Origin: Glandiceps talaboti
Taxonomy: Eukaryota; Hemichordata; Enteropneusta; Spengelidae
Direction: 5' to 3'
Length of the DNA: 64,000 bases
Assembly (NCBI RefSeq): GCF_964340395.1
Contig: NC_135556.1
Location: 9,897,001-9,961,000 of the forward strand
The translations under genes and the position numbers were made by a program. A model generated the notes under the pieces. It was not told where the DNA came from and ran no database searches. It saw only the letters and a list, made by a program, of their open reading frames with translations. Shown here piece by piece: positions 30,763-42,869 of the stretch (its first letter is position 1; every line of letters begins with the position of its first letter).

Positions 30763-31828
30763 TTACAATTTCTTTGATTTCAAGGTGGCTGTTTCTGACT
30801 TGTGTTTGGTAATATCCATGGATACACGTTGACCCATAGAAGCAGCCTTTTCTTTCTTCTGTGCAACCACTGCCATCCGTCGCTCTTCTGCCCTTCGAAG
30901 CTTGGCCTCCAGTTCAAATACGTTTATGGGTGGTAGAGCTGCGGACTTGGACTGGCGCATTTTCAGAGGTGGCAACCTGACTGGCTTAGAGATATCAAAT
31001 TCAATTTTATAGGCGATGTTTTTCCGTTCACCTTCGACAGCGGTTTTCTGGGTTGATCCATCTGGATAAATTAAATAGAATTTAAAAAAAAAAACATTTA
31101 CTCTTAGACTAGGAGTGTCATAGCTCTATCTATCGTATGTAATAATATTAATCATAGAATTCATGTAATATAACGGTAGATCAGTTGAATTTATTAATTT
31201 TCCTGTGAAAGTAAACCTTCTACCAAGACGTGAGTTGTCTTTAAAATAGGCAACCAGACTTACCCACACTCCGCTGAACATTATCACCAGCATCCCGGGT
31301 AGTCTTGGTAACAAAAGGATCAAATGATGGCGACTGGTTGCGTGGTCCAAACATGGGTAGTGGAGAGCGCAGGGCGTCAGAAGTTGTCAAACCACCAATT
31401 GGTACCACTTGGCCACGTTTCAGTTGAATTCGTTCGCGTAGTCTGGAAAACATTCGGGCAATTGACCCGAAACAACCTACAGAACCATTTGCTACAGGCA
31501 CATCGCCTACATCCTTCTTGTTTTTACCGGATAAATCCTTTGGTTCGGCTGGAGTACCATCCTTCTTGGATTCCGTCATCAGACCAGATGTCTGTAAGTA
31601 TTCACTTTGAACCCTTACATTTTTCTTCGCTTCTCTCTTTCTCTTTGTCTTCTTTTTCTTTCCCTTCGGTTCACTCCACCCATTCCTGTTGTCGGCACGA
31701 TGTGGCGCGGTAGAGTTGTTCACATTTTGATGCTGTGATGTGGGTTTTCCATCCAACTGAACTAGGTCGATGACTTCAATTCCGTCGTTGGAATCACTGC
31801 CTTTAACGAAGATGGACGTAGCAGCCAT
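30763..31828 (-). CDS. Stathmin-domain-like protein, copy A
   Basis: Two coding exons: 31264-31828 and 30763-31061, phase-1 junction, 287 residues. Exon 1 encodes a low-complexity basic segment (GKKKKTKRKREAKKN) and a conserved GCFGSIARMFSRL and VPIGGLTTSDALRSPLPMFG region. Exon 2 has IAYKIEFDISKPVRLPP, a SKSAALPP linker, then FELEAKLRRAEERRMAVVAQ. A beta-like strand, proline linker and an LE-KL--AEERR helix resemble the N-terminal part of the stathmin domain, especially single-domain STMND1-type proteins. Stathmins bind tubulin; here only one short helix is present, so tubulin capping is inference. Start chosen at the first ATG, shared by all three copies. Frame intact. AATAAA on the minus strand at 30227-30232. 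Confidence 0.75.
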
Positions 31829-32140
31829 GATGGCGTAGAATTCAAACTAGGAATCTACCCGCTCATACAAGATCTCCGGACAAAGACATAGGTACGTGTG
31901 TACAGATGTACTGATGTCCGTGGAGTGATAAACAGATATAGAATACGCGTTGACATGCATAGAACAAGGGAAATTCGTATCACCCTTCCACATTGTTGTA
32001 CGCAATCGAAATGTGCCGTGATTGACGCGTTGGAATATTGGAGTTTCGAAATGTGCCTTTGTTGACGCGTTGGAATACTTGGTCCAGGAGTCGTTGCTAA
32101 GCCAGCCATGAAGTTGCCTTTAAAAGTTCTCTACTGATGA
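31829..32140 (-). promoter_or_regulatory. Shared 5' region of stathmin-like copy A with 41-bp duplication
   Basis: A block with CGAAATGTGCC and TTGACGCGTTGGAATA occurs twice (about 31998-32074). Copies A and C have the double form; copy B has one. No TATA box was recognised. The sequence is similar in all three copies, so the 5' flank was duplicated with each gene. Confidence 0.5.
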
Positions 32141-32793
32141 CGGTAAAAGGTAAAGGTGGGCCACTGCAAGGACCAATTTAGAATAATAAACAAGTTCAAG
32201 ATTAATTTGGTTAATACCGAGACACAACATATCAAATATCTGATAAGATAAATAAGTTTGCTGCAATATACACGTATTGAAACTAGTTCTAGTTTCTTTG
32301 GTATCTTTGACTCATCAAGGTGCTCATCACCATGGAATGCAATTATGTCTCTAATGTTTTGTTTTGCTTTTCGGCGAAAACATTTATTTAGATTAGATAA
32401 CAACTTTAACAAATTTATAGCAATAATAACATTACATTAATAATTTCATTAAATTACTTATGCCATCGTTCTTTTTTCATGGCGCTATTTAGAATAAAAA
32501 ATGAACGCGACATTTTCACCTGAATCTGATGTTTGGGACATAGTCTAGGTTATAATGTAGACAGTAGAGGAGACACACAGGGTTAGACTGTCGACAGTCG
32601 CTCGCGCCTTTTTTGCCCAAAGTTTTATCTAAACTCCGATCCCGCGCAACACTAGTCTAATCGCAAATTGAGGGCCGAAGGCCCGAGGTCGAGGGCCGAA
32701 GGCCCGAGCGACTGTTGTCCCTTGCCGCATCTCCCTTGCTATTACTTATTCGTGATGTGACGTCATTTAATGGGGGCGGTACTCTATCGTATA

Positions 32794-35700
32794 ATTACTA
32801 CTAGAAATAAAATGCGACACACTAGGTTTGGGAGAAAGTGGGGTGTGCTTTAATATCTGAAAGTGGTAACACACTCCACACCAACCAACGGGTGGGAGGG
32901 TTGGGAAAAACAAGAATTGAACTACAGAGCACAAAGTTAGCTCACAGCAAACTGAACAGAAACAAATGGCTGAGCGCCAAAACACCAAAAATTGCTACAA
33001 AACTGCCGCCCAAAGGGGGGCGCCCTCGCAGTCCGTAATTAACCATTTCTCCCCAGAGAAATATACAAATTACTACTAGAAATAAAATGCGACACACTAG
33101 GTTTGGGAGAAAGTGGGGTGTGCTTTAATATCTGAAAGTGGTAACACACTCCACACCAACCAACCAAATCACCCAAACCTGAGTGAGGAACACTATGAAA
33201 AATTATCTTCTAAAATTGCCTTACCCATTGTAGCAGTGACTGCTAATTTATCACTCAATGGAACTCTAATATACTGACGAAAGGCATCACTGGCCCAATC
33301 ACCATGCAGACGAAGCATTTCTGGAGAGATGCCGCAATGAAACGCGAAGGAACAGCCCCCTCTGCGGAAACTATGGCCAGAAAAGTGCTGAGGGGAAAAA
33401 CCGGCAAGAAGGACAAGCCGAGCTAAAGCTCCAGAAAAAACCCGGGCCGAAAGAGGGACAAGGCATCCTCCAGATGGCACAACGAAAGCAGGTGCAGAAC
33501 CAGGTGCTGGAATTAAAGAACACATTGATGTATAAGCTTTAACTGGGCAAAGGAGAGAACCTGGAATACTGCAGATTGGGAGAAAATGCAAACGCTCCCC
33601 AAACTGGATGGTCTTACTGTAACTAACTGTAACTACTAAAAAATTCTCAGAAACCTTAACTTTATCTCTAGTTAAATGTTTTGCAGAATCGAAACTATGT
33701 GTACCAGGAGGAACCAAATTACTCTTCATGAAAAATCCAAAAAAGGCAAGTAAAAAACATGCCCACAATGCTGAATGTACCGGCTTGGAAAGGTCCAAGA
33801 ACTTAAGAAATTTAAATAACATCTGAGGTGTGATGGGATGCTTCTGAGTAGGCAAAGTGGATAATTCCCGCTTTAAAGCTCTAACTGATAACTCAACTAA
33901 GAAATCTGAGATAGGATCAACAGAAAACCCATTGTATGAAGCAAAACGCTTAATACTAGCCTTATAGTTAAGAATAGTACCGAAGGCTGTAACTGTACGT
34001 GAAAGAAACTCCAAGAAATTACAGATGTTAAGAGGCTCTAAAGGCAACGGCTTAACATTAAAGTATGTACAGAACAAAAAATAAGTCTTAATATGGCTTC
34101 TGAAATTCCGTACTGTGCCGCTTGCGTATGCTGAATGACGGCGAGTGACTGTTTGTTGACAAAGTTTCATCCACTGACTGGTACTGGTAATGTTAAGTCC
34201 TGTGGAAGCAAATTACCACTCATGAGTAAAATCAAATAATGTGTCATTCATGAAACATTCAACTAGATTGTGATAATTATGTAAACAATGAAACTGCCTA
34301 CGGTACTTATCATCTAGATGCCACCTGCTCAAGCAATCTGCTTGAGAGTTTGTTACCCCTGGAATGTGCTTGGCTCTAATTTCCAGTTGGTACATAGCGC
34401 AGTAAAATAACAGTTCTCTAGCGCAAGCGATCATAAAATTGTCTTTGCTGCGACCTGTATTAATTACTGAAACAGTAGCTTCATTGTCACATGCTACATT
34501 TAAACACAGACCCTGCCAATTGTGTCCCCAAAGTTTAACTGCAACCACTACTGTAAGTAATTCCAATGCTGAAATGTGTAACTGTTTACTAGCAATCTTT
34601 TCTGGAAATACTGCATGAAAATACTCAGAATTTGTAACTCCCCCACAGCCACTTAAGCATGCATCTGTATGCAGAGATACAATTGTTTTGACCCCATCTA
34701 TTTGAGGTATCAATGAAACACCATTGTAGGTTGGCAGAAACTCTGTCCACCATAACAAGTCTTTTTTGAAGTGGCGTGTAAGACGCGTCTTATGGTGGTT
34801 GCGTTTAAGTTTGCGAAGTAGCGCTAACATCCTTGATACAAACAACCTCCCGGGTCTCACACAAGCGGCAATAAACATGTCTTTTATTTGAATATGGTTT
34901 TGGAGAGGTTTGGTATTGGCAAGGCCCTGGTGACTTTGATATCTTCCTATGCCACTTCTTGACCAGAACAGTGGATATTTTTAAGCAGGACTGGTGGGCA
35001 GAGGTGTGTTCTAAGGACAAACTACGTTTATATAGAAACTTTAAATTTTTGTTCCAGTCAGAAGATTATATTTTGTTAAAAATGGAAACTAAATTCAGAC
35101 GAGCATTGGCTTGCCTTAGAAGTTCTGGTCTCGAACTGGCTGTGGAAAAGGGCCGTGCTTTGGGTATTGATCTCGAAGATCGCACTTGTAAAATATGTAT
35201 GTCAACAAATATTGAAGATGAATACCATTTTACTTTAGTTTGTCCCCTGTACCAAAATCTCAGACAAAAGTACTTACCAGAATGGTCATATGTAAATCCT
35301 ACTATTGAAAAGTTTTATTCACTTATGTCGTCAAACAAAGGTCCAGTAATTCTAAACCTAGCTGCGTATGTATACAGAGCAGATGTTTTAAGAAAGGAAT
35401 TTTGCTAATTTGTTTTCTGTACACTTCCGTCAGATTTTGTAATCTAGTACTGTAAATTTTTTGCGATATGGGCTGGAGGCCTTAAGAAGCAATAAACCAT
35501 TATTATAATAAACATAAGTTTCCCTATGATAGACTGGAGTTCGCGTTTTGTTGCAGTGCGTTTATCTTTCCATTGGTTTAGTATAACTTTAGTGTCTTCC
35601 AAGCGGTCTCTAGTCACAAACATTGACATTGTATTCGAGTCAAATCCGACTCCCAAGAAAACCATACAAGTGGTAGGTGACACAGATTTCGCTGTATTCT

Positions 35701-38023
35701 CTTGTAAGCCTAGTTCCTGAAGCAAAGACCCTAGTTTATTAAATGAGTCCCATGCGTTACTAGGTAAGTCCACACCTCCAAAGTCATCCAAGTAATTCAT
35801 GCTGGTACAGCCAAGTTCGTGGTGCAGGTAAGTGACAGCATTGGTTACTCGCTGACATGCCATCGCTGCGCTGCGGATACCGAAAGGAAACACAATGTCA
35901 AAGTAAAGTTTATCTCTCCATTCGTAGCCAAGCAAATGATAGTCATATGGATCCACATATAATTGTTTATAAGCACGGCTCAAGTCTCTTTTATACATCA
36001 AGCACCCTTTACCATAAATGCGTAGTAAGGATGCAAATGTATCCACTGTGGGATATTTCAGCGAATAATCTTCACCTAAATAGGAGTGTGCAGGTATGCC
36101 ATCGTTTACAGAGTTGCCTGATGGAAAGCTTAAATCCAAAATGATACGTCGTTCATCGGAGTCCTTTTTACTGACTGTAGAAATCGGTGACACAGTAAGT
36201 GGTACAATGAAGGGATTACATGTAAACGGTCCAGCAGTGGCTCCAAGGTGAGATTCTTTTGCAATGAATTTATCGACATGACTGCTGTAATCTATTGCTG
36301 ACTTGTGGTTGCGTCCTTGAGTTACAGGTAAAGTACCTTTAATATAGCCTACGGGCCATCCAAACTCTAAATATTCACATATGTAACTATCTTCGTAGTC
36401 TTGTAGTCGTTGTCTCCACACGCTGATATTAAGTTTTGTAGGCACAGGGATTTTTAGCCCCACATAATTGTAATTCCCTGATGAGTAAACCAAATCATGT
36501 AAGTTCACCAAGTATTGCAAATCATGCTTAGAAACTGCTTGCGATTGAAGGCTGGTACTATTAACTGCAGATGGCGGATTTCCACCCTTGTTTGCATCTG
36601 TTACTGAAGCATGCATGCCGTTGTCACTAGACTGTGTACCGCAAGTGTCATTACGCTGGTAACAGGCCTTGACAGTTTGCTCCTGAGAAGCAGTGAGAGA
36701 TAAGCGATTCCCTTGTATGACTTCTATAGCATTGTGGGTCTCAGGAGTAGCAAAGTTATGTTGCATAGCAACGGGACAGCTGTTGCAGTCAAAAGTGTCA
36801 CTTGTGTCTGCTGAGGGAGTATTTTCTTCACAATTATGCAACACCTGATGGACGACATGATTAGGAATAATTGTCTGGGACTGTGTAGACTGTTTACCTC
36901 TGCATCGCCTGGCTGTCAGCGTCAGCTGGCGTAGTCGGCGTTTTCGCGTGCTGCTCGCGAAAAGGACATCTGACTATAGGATGAGACGCGTGTTGGCCTT
37001 TGGTTATACAATGGAGACATGCATGCAACTTCTTGCACTGTTTGTTGTTGGGGGGGGTCATCATAAGGACACATGTTCTTCCAGTTCCATGAAAAGCATA
37101 TAAAGTTGAACTGGCTGTTATGTCTCGATTTATCCTGTTGCTGTGGTACTGAAATGCTAGTGTTGTTTGCTGTTGGTGTGGTTTTAAATGCCCAGTACGC
37201 TAAGCTATCGAAATTATCACTCCATGTAGCGTGTCCCATTTCTATTTTATGTAAAGCCTTAGCGTGAAATTCTCTGGTTTTCTCCCATCCGTACAGTATT
37301 TTGTAGTTAATTAAATCTTTCAGATGGGTAATTCTGTGTTCCTTCTCTTCGTCTGAAATTAAAGCTGGTATGTGAGTGATAATGGCGAGGTAACCCGCTA
37401 AGAAGTTATCGAAGGACAAATTATTGTAATCGGTAGTCTGTGTTGACGGCATAACATCCACCATTACATTATGAGGCCAAAGCGTGGGTCTGACTACGTG
37501 ATCTTGGGGCTTCGTAAATATGCCTGATTTATGCTTACCGGCGGGTGCCTGAGTGAGGAAATCGTCTTCGGCGAACGGTAACCATTGTCTCAGCCTATCT
37601 TCCGACCTTCTTATCAGATCATTGTTTCTTCGGAAGTTGTTCACATCGACATCGTTGTGTCTGGGTGAGCGGTCGTCTGAGGTACGATGCTGAGTGGAAT
37701 GGCACCATGGACGTTGACGGCCGTCGCTATGCCTGGACACATCACGTAACCCTTCGATTTCACGATCCACCTCCCGAATACTGGCTTCTAATTGCTCCAT
37801 GACTGTGTCGGAAGCCTTCCTCCTAGTTCTACGTGGCATTTTCTCCGACCAGCTCGCAAAAACAAGAATTGAACTACAGAGCACAAAGTTAGCTCACAGC
37901 AAACTGAACAGAAACAAATGGCTGAGCGCCAAAACACCAAAAATTGCTACAAAACTGCCGCCCAAAGGGGGGCGCCCTCGCAGTCCGTAATTAACAATTT
38001 CTCCCCAGAGAAATATACAAATT
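32794..38023 (-). mobile_element. Ngaro-type (DIRS order) tyrosine-recombinase retroelement
   Basis: Minus-strand order is A1 (37859-38023), a gag-like frame, reverse transcriptase (YLDD motif), RNase H, a tyrosine recombinase with HSFRRG and HGDW motifs, then B1 (~33072-33165), A2 (32907-33071) and B2 (~32794-32890). This split direct-repeat layout is the hallmark of Ngaro-like elements, which insert with a recombinase and not an integrase. A1 and A2 differ at only about one of 165 bases, so it is young. It looks nearly whole, with about one obvious break, the LINE nested in its RT-RNase H region. Treated as a fossil. Confidence 0.9.
34879..35506 (+). mobile_element. 5'-truncated LINE nested in the Ngaro element
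   Basis: 628 bp flanked by AATAAACAT duplicates (34870-34878 and 35507-35515), a 9-bp target duplication. The plus frame reads FGEVWYWQGPGDFDIF, IFKQDWWAEV, KFRRALACLR and the cysteine-histidine signature CKICMS-(x)-HFTLVCPLY, the C-terminal end of a common jockey/CR1-type LINE ORF2, ending near 35408. The tail is a short (ATA)n-like run. The insertion is opposite in orientation to its host element. Confidence 0.85.
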
Positions 38024-38234
38024 TGCATACAGTTCAATGTAAGGTTACTCAACGTGCAACACACGTAAACTGCAGCGCAAACTTGACCTCGTAAATGCAT
38101 TTTGATGGTCATAATCAAGTACTTTTTCCTTTCCTATCTTTCTTTGTGAAAGCTTGAAACCGCGCGTTTTTATAACATTCGTAAATGACGTCGTTGACAA
38201 ACTCGACGCCCGATACATTGTCATGCGATTCACT
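38024..38234. other. Short gene-free stretch between nested elements
   Basis: Belongs to the interior of the 32584-40035 transposon; nothing recognised. Confidence 0.4.
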
Positions 38235-38930
38235 TCGTCCCATTTTCAACTCGTCCCATTTCAACTCGCTCCAATTTCAACTCGCCCCATTTTCAACTCG
38301 CCCCATTTTTAACTCGTCCCATTTTCAACTCGCCCCAACAACACTAGTAAACGTTTATAAATCTGAACGATACATGGACTCGAAGTACGGAGACCGAAAC
38401 ATTTACATGATTTTACCTACGTAGCCAGTTGAAGCGTAGCAAATGTAACATTTCGTAGCAGAAAGTGGTGTGCGTTTTGGCTAAGTGTTTGGTAGATCTA
38501 GAACTTATACTAGCACAACAACTTTCCTCAGTCATGGAATATCACTTTTCACATTAGGACTTAATGTTTACAACCCAAATAAGAAATAATAATGATAATA
38601 ACCAGGAATAATATTAGTGACTGACACGCTTACGACTTCCGCGCGTACGGGTTTTGGAGACGTGTCTCCTCTCCCTAGTTAACGCAACTAAGTATTGTAG
38701 TATGTGTTTACAGCGCAAGTGGTACTTCATTAGTGGAATACGAGATACCACAGACCCTCCAAACTGAGTACTACTAGCTTCGATTTCATATATGCATAGG
38801 TAAATTATATTGCAAAGAGTTGGGGCGAGTTGAAAATGGGGCGAGTTGAAATTGGGGCGAGTTGAAAATTGGACGAGTTGAGTGGGACGAGTTGAAATGG
38901 GACGAGTTGAAATTGGGACGAGTTGATCCG
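38235..38930. repeat. Inverted repeat with arms of 16-17-bp tandem units
   Basis: The left arm (about 38235-38337) repeats TTTCAACTCGTCCCA or TTTCAACTCGCCCCA six to seven times. The right arm (about 38820-38930) has the reverse complement, GGGGCGAGTTGAAA and GGACGAGTTGAAA. About 480 bp lies between. No target duplication could be fixed. It is probably a further foldback-type element inside the 32584-40035 transposon. Confidence 0.75.
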
Positions 38931-39540
38931 TCACCGTCTTGTTTAGCATGCAGCTAGCTGTTACAGTGGTACTGGAGCGAGAGAGTGCTACGGAAGTCGA
39001 CTTATTGTACCAACTCCGACCGACACTCCTGTCAAGCAACAGATGTTTTGGACACCTTTTTTACCTTCCCTCGACTGCAGCTAGCATATTATATAGTAAT
39101 AATATTCATGTATAAAATGTTTGATAGTGAGGCGCAGATAATGTGCAAATGGTCTACCTGAAACAGAAAAGTGCCTCCATATTTACCACGGCACGGAGAT
39201 CGTGCTCCGATCCGACACGTCTTCAACTAGTGCCTCCACAGAGTACTGAGTCTATATATACCTAACGCTATTGTACCCCATTATTTCAGATACCGATTGA
39301 GGAGTCAATTTACGTAATCTTTATCACGATGCTATATGATATGACAGTTTGTTGTGTCTTTTCCTTGATGTTTTCTTTTTATGTGAGTTTTGTTGTTGAT
39401 GTGGGGGGGGGGTGAACCTTTGGGTCGGCCGCTAGGTTGTTACCACTTCCCTATTGTTTAGCAAAATTACCACAAATAAAAGGGCCTTCGCCGTTTATAT
39501 ACGGGATTATATTAGAGCTATCATTGTATCAATGAGGATA

Positions 39541-39738
39541 CTACTGGGACAATTGCAGACTAGATGTTGTTAGCTGTATCGCGAGAACGATCGGAGCATG
39601 GAAGTATAACCCACAGGCCTGCGACTTCATAGCCCGGGCTTCATAGGCTATGGACTTGTCACTTCCTGTCAGTACACTAACGAAAACATCTTTCCCAGAG
39701 ACATAGGTATCTATAATTCTTCTCTGAAAGTCTTTCAA
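39541..39738 (-). pseudogene. RecQ-like helicase N-terminal fragment
   Basis: About 66 codons on the minus strand read LKDFQRRIIDTYVSGKDVFV then SVLTGSDKS. This matches the start of RecQ-type helicase domains (LKDFQ, GKDVFV-PTGSGKS), but the Walker A has LTGSDKS in place of PTGSGKS, and the frame then leaves the family. A stop lies just upstream. It sits near the right end of the TIR transposon, so it may be a relic of the transposon's own coding region or captured host sequence. Confidence 0.5.
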
Positions 39739-40042
39739 GTGCGAGTATCAAAGTTTTTCCAATGCGTCTCGATGTGTTGACTCGCTTGGTGACTACGCCA
39801 TGTTCATTTTGATTGACAAGCTTTGTGAACTATGACCTAAATGTCAATAGTCTACAAACTGAATGTTCCTATTGTTATCGCATGAGGGCGCGGCAAGGGA
39901 CAACAGTCGCTTGGGCCTTCGCAATACGGCCCTCGATATCAGTTTGCGATTATACCACAGTATTACTAGTGTTGCGCCGGACCGGAGTTTAGATAAAACG
40001 TAGGGAAAAAGGCGCGAGCGACTGTCGACAGTCTAACAGGGT

Positions 40043-42869
40043 CTAAAACTTTCACTTGAAATTTCTTCCGAAGCGTTGATGAAGGTTCACACGGCCTACC
40101 CACAGAATGTGACATCACAAAGAGCTTTGCTCTCGTTAAAAGCACAGCTTCAACAGTGTTGTATAAATATAGTGAACTTTGTGATCACCGATATCAGTGT
40201 TTTTATCGGATAATTGCATTTAGTGGTAATGTTGGTGAAACTTGTCTCACAAGATCAGAGAAAGGGCTATAATAACAGTTTGTAGAGATTGTTTGAAGAA
40301 GGTTCTGACAACACTCGACATTCTGACATTGTTGCTGTTTCTATTTAACCATGGAAGTAGTTCTACTTCCATGATTTAACACTCTTCAGGTCAAGTTCTT
40401 GTACAAGATAATGACTGTTGTAGGATTATGGTTAAAGGGACCGCCACTCCAGAAAATAAATCTATTTTCATAAATTGTAAGTTCTAGGGATTCAGTTTCA
40501 CTTCAAATAAATTTCGCTCAGTTTCCAAGAAACACTTAACTGAAACTCTCAGTTCTACTTGAATACTATTATACTCACAACATTCATGACGCTGAATGGC
40601 TAATTCCTTCATACTCATAAATATTCAGTGTTCATCTAATATAAGTTCATGTCTGCCAAGATCCATTGGGCAATGATGTTTCATCAAAAGAATAGTGGCG
40701 TTTCAATTTTATGTTTCTTGGTAACCTGGGCAAAAGATATTTGATGTGGATATCACTTAATGACTCTACAGAACCCAAACTTTATCACCTTCATTTCCTG
40801 AGCTAGCAATCTGAAAGTAGGGGGGGGGGGGTAGTTTCAGCACCCACACTGGGGATTTATTCAGGGAATACTCAGAGTTAAGGTTTGCAATACCCAATGT
40901 CATCAAGATTAACTCTTACTAGGTAGACAAACTAACAAGGAGCTTCATAGTGAAGTACTAAGCTACCGGTGTCAACCAACAGCCATGAATGTTTCATCCA
41001 CCAGTCACGTTATATACATGCTAATCATCCGCTACCATCATAGGTCAGTGGGGAAGGAGTTGTGTGACTGTAAGGAGTTGCTGCAAAACTTTCAACTATT
41101 GTTTGACAGGACAAAACAGTGAAAACACCAACAAAAATATATCATCTTCGATCTATATATTCTGTAAATTGTAATCTCAAAATGAAACAGTCCAGTGGGA
41201 CTGCTGAACGACTTAGTAGTTCCCTGTATGTTTTGACTGTTTTAACTATACGACACATAAGGTCAGAGAAACCCTCAACTTCATTCATTCATTCACTCAC
41301 TCATAACAACAACAGAAAAAACATAAGAATCACTATTTTCACAGTTCAGAGGATATTTATTTATTACAATTGTATATTTCCATTTTTTTTGTAAACCTCT
41401 GTATTGTCAGGAACCAAGATGTTAGTTGCTTCTAGGATATTTCACTGGTGGTATGTATTCCTGTAATAGAGAACAGAAGATGGATACATCACTATAGAGT
41501 ATAGAATGATTGTAAGATTGACTTCAAAAACATTTCGTTCAACCCCAAATGTCTCATTTATTTCACAAGATTTTATTCTTTACAATGATGCTCTTCTTAG
41601 AGAATGCACAGATACACACAATATATCAACTGGTTTCAAAATAGTCTATAGCACTGAAATAGTTTATAGTTTTCACTGAAAAAGGACATAGGTACCCATT
41701 ACTTAGTGTCATGTGTATAACATCCAACGATATGTAGCTGTTAGCATTTATTGATGAACAAATGATTCTGGCAGGCAACAGGTAAATTTCTGAACACTTG
41801 CTTGGTGCAGTGCAAAGTAATATACCATCAACACTGTCTTTTACTTCATAACGCCATTTACACAGATACATACATGTATACTTGTAACTTAATCATATTG
41901 CACAGAATTAAACTTATGCACAGTAACACTAGCAAACAGACTGTTTCCATTATTTGGCCTGTTATGAGCAGCATACAATGTAAATCTAAACCTGCTTACA
42001 TGGCAGTGTGCCCTCTAATGATAGCCAAAATTTGTTGAGTCAAAATGAGAAAACTGGCATTTCTTGTGAGTCACCCCATAGCAAGAGGTAGGAGAACACC
42101 AAATTTTGGTGCGTCACTAGAAATTGTGTGCCTTAATTGTATGAGTCACTGATGATTGCACTTAATATGTATGATACTACAATGTGAAGCGTCCACAGTG
42201 CCAGTGGCAAATCTTTTACTGTAGTCTAGCCGACAAGAAGCATGTACTATACATAATAGACTTTTATTTCAAATATCACTGTGAAGTATCTGGGCTCCTG
42301 TATCACATGTTGCTTGACCACATGAGCACCATTTTCTTTGCATTTGATCTTTATATATACTGGATAGTTCTTAATTGTCTCCCAAGAAGTCCAATGAGGG
42401 CCATCTCTCATGGGTTCAGTGTTAATGCAGGAGGAAACCGGAGTAAATGCTACTATGGAAACCAAGCTATCGGGACACACTAAAATAGACCTAAACTAAA
42501 ACTTAAGTAGCACTACAAATGTGTATGTTGATATAAAGTTATAGATAAATGGCTGTAACTAAAGTCACAGTAGGGTGGTGTCTCAACTTGGCCACACATT
42601 CAACCTCATTCAGTGTTTATACTGTCTTGATTACAGGGAGATTACAATTTACATCCACGTTACCGCAGCAGCGCTATCATCCATGTATAATCTTATCTAC
42701 TACATGCAACAATAGTTATTGTTTCAGACTGTCTCAGTTTGCCGATAGCTCAATTTCCGTAGTAGTATTTCTAACAGGAGCTACTGAATGACGATAACAT
42801 GCAAAGAAAGCAACCACAGTTGCTGTATCCCCAAATACTCCCTCCAATTACTTACTGTAAAACATATCT
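40043..42869. other. Gene-free part of duplication copy A
   Basis: Aligns with 54639-57443. Contains poly-G at ~40820, a (TTCA)n/(CTCA)n-type tract, and several small open frames that differ from copy B mostly by amino-acid changes, which argues against coding. Includes the 3' flank of RPS3 on the minus strand. Confidence 0.6.
40343..40380. mobile_element. 24-bp perfect hairpin flanked by 7-bp target duplication
   Basis: Copy A has CATGGAAGTAG-TT-CTACTTCCATG at 40350-40373 between two ATTTAAC copies (40343-40349, 40374-40380). Copy B has a single ATTTAAC at the same site (54939-54945). It looks like two transposon ends joined with no interior. Confidence 0.75.

Larger units (their letters stand above)
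32584..40035. mobile_element. TIR DNA transposon with 7-bp target duplication, carrying nested elements
   Basis: Termini begin TAGACTGTCGACAGTCGCTC and are inverted copies over roughly 150 bp, including GTTTTATCTAAACTCCG, GCGCAACACTAGT and CGACTGTTGTCCCTTGCCGC blocks. The flanks repeat ACAGGGT (32577-32583 and 40036-40042). Paralogous copy B has one ACAGGGT (54632-54638), the empty site, which proves insertion. Its own sequence is small (about 32584-32790 and 38940-40035); the rest is a Ngaro element and an inverted-arm repeat. A RecQ-like helicase fragment lies near the right end. Family not assigned. Confidence 0.9.

Noticed and set aside
31324-31713. 129-codon frame antisense to stathmin-like exon 1 (also at 53413 and 62395)
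   Set aside because: A shadow of the coding exon on the other strand.
32794-38023. LTR retrotransposon
   Set aside because: No terminal direct repeats at both ends and no integrase; the recombinase and split repeats mark a Ngaro-type element.
41626-42483. Small frames shared between copies A and B (around 41626-41871 and 42184-42483; 56211-57037)
   Set aside because: Differences between copies are largely amino-acid changing, one is not preserved at its end, and no splice sites or family likeness are seen.
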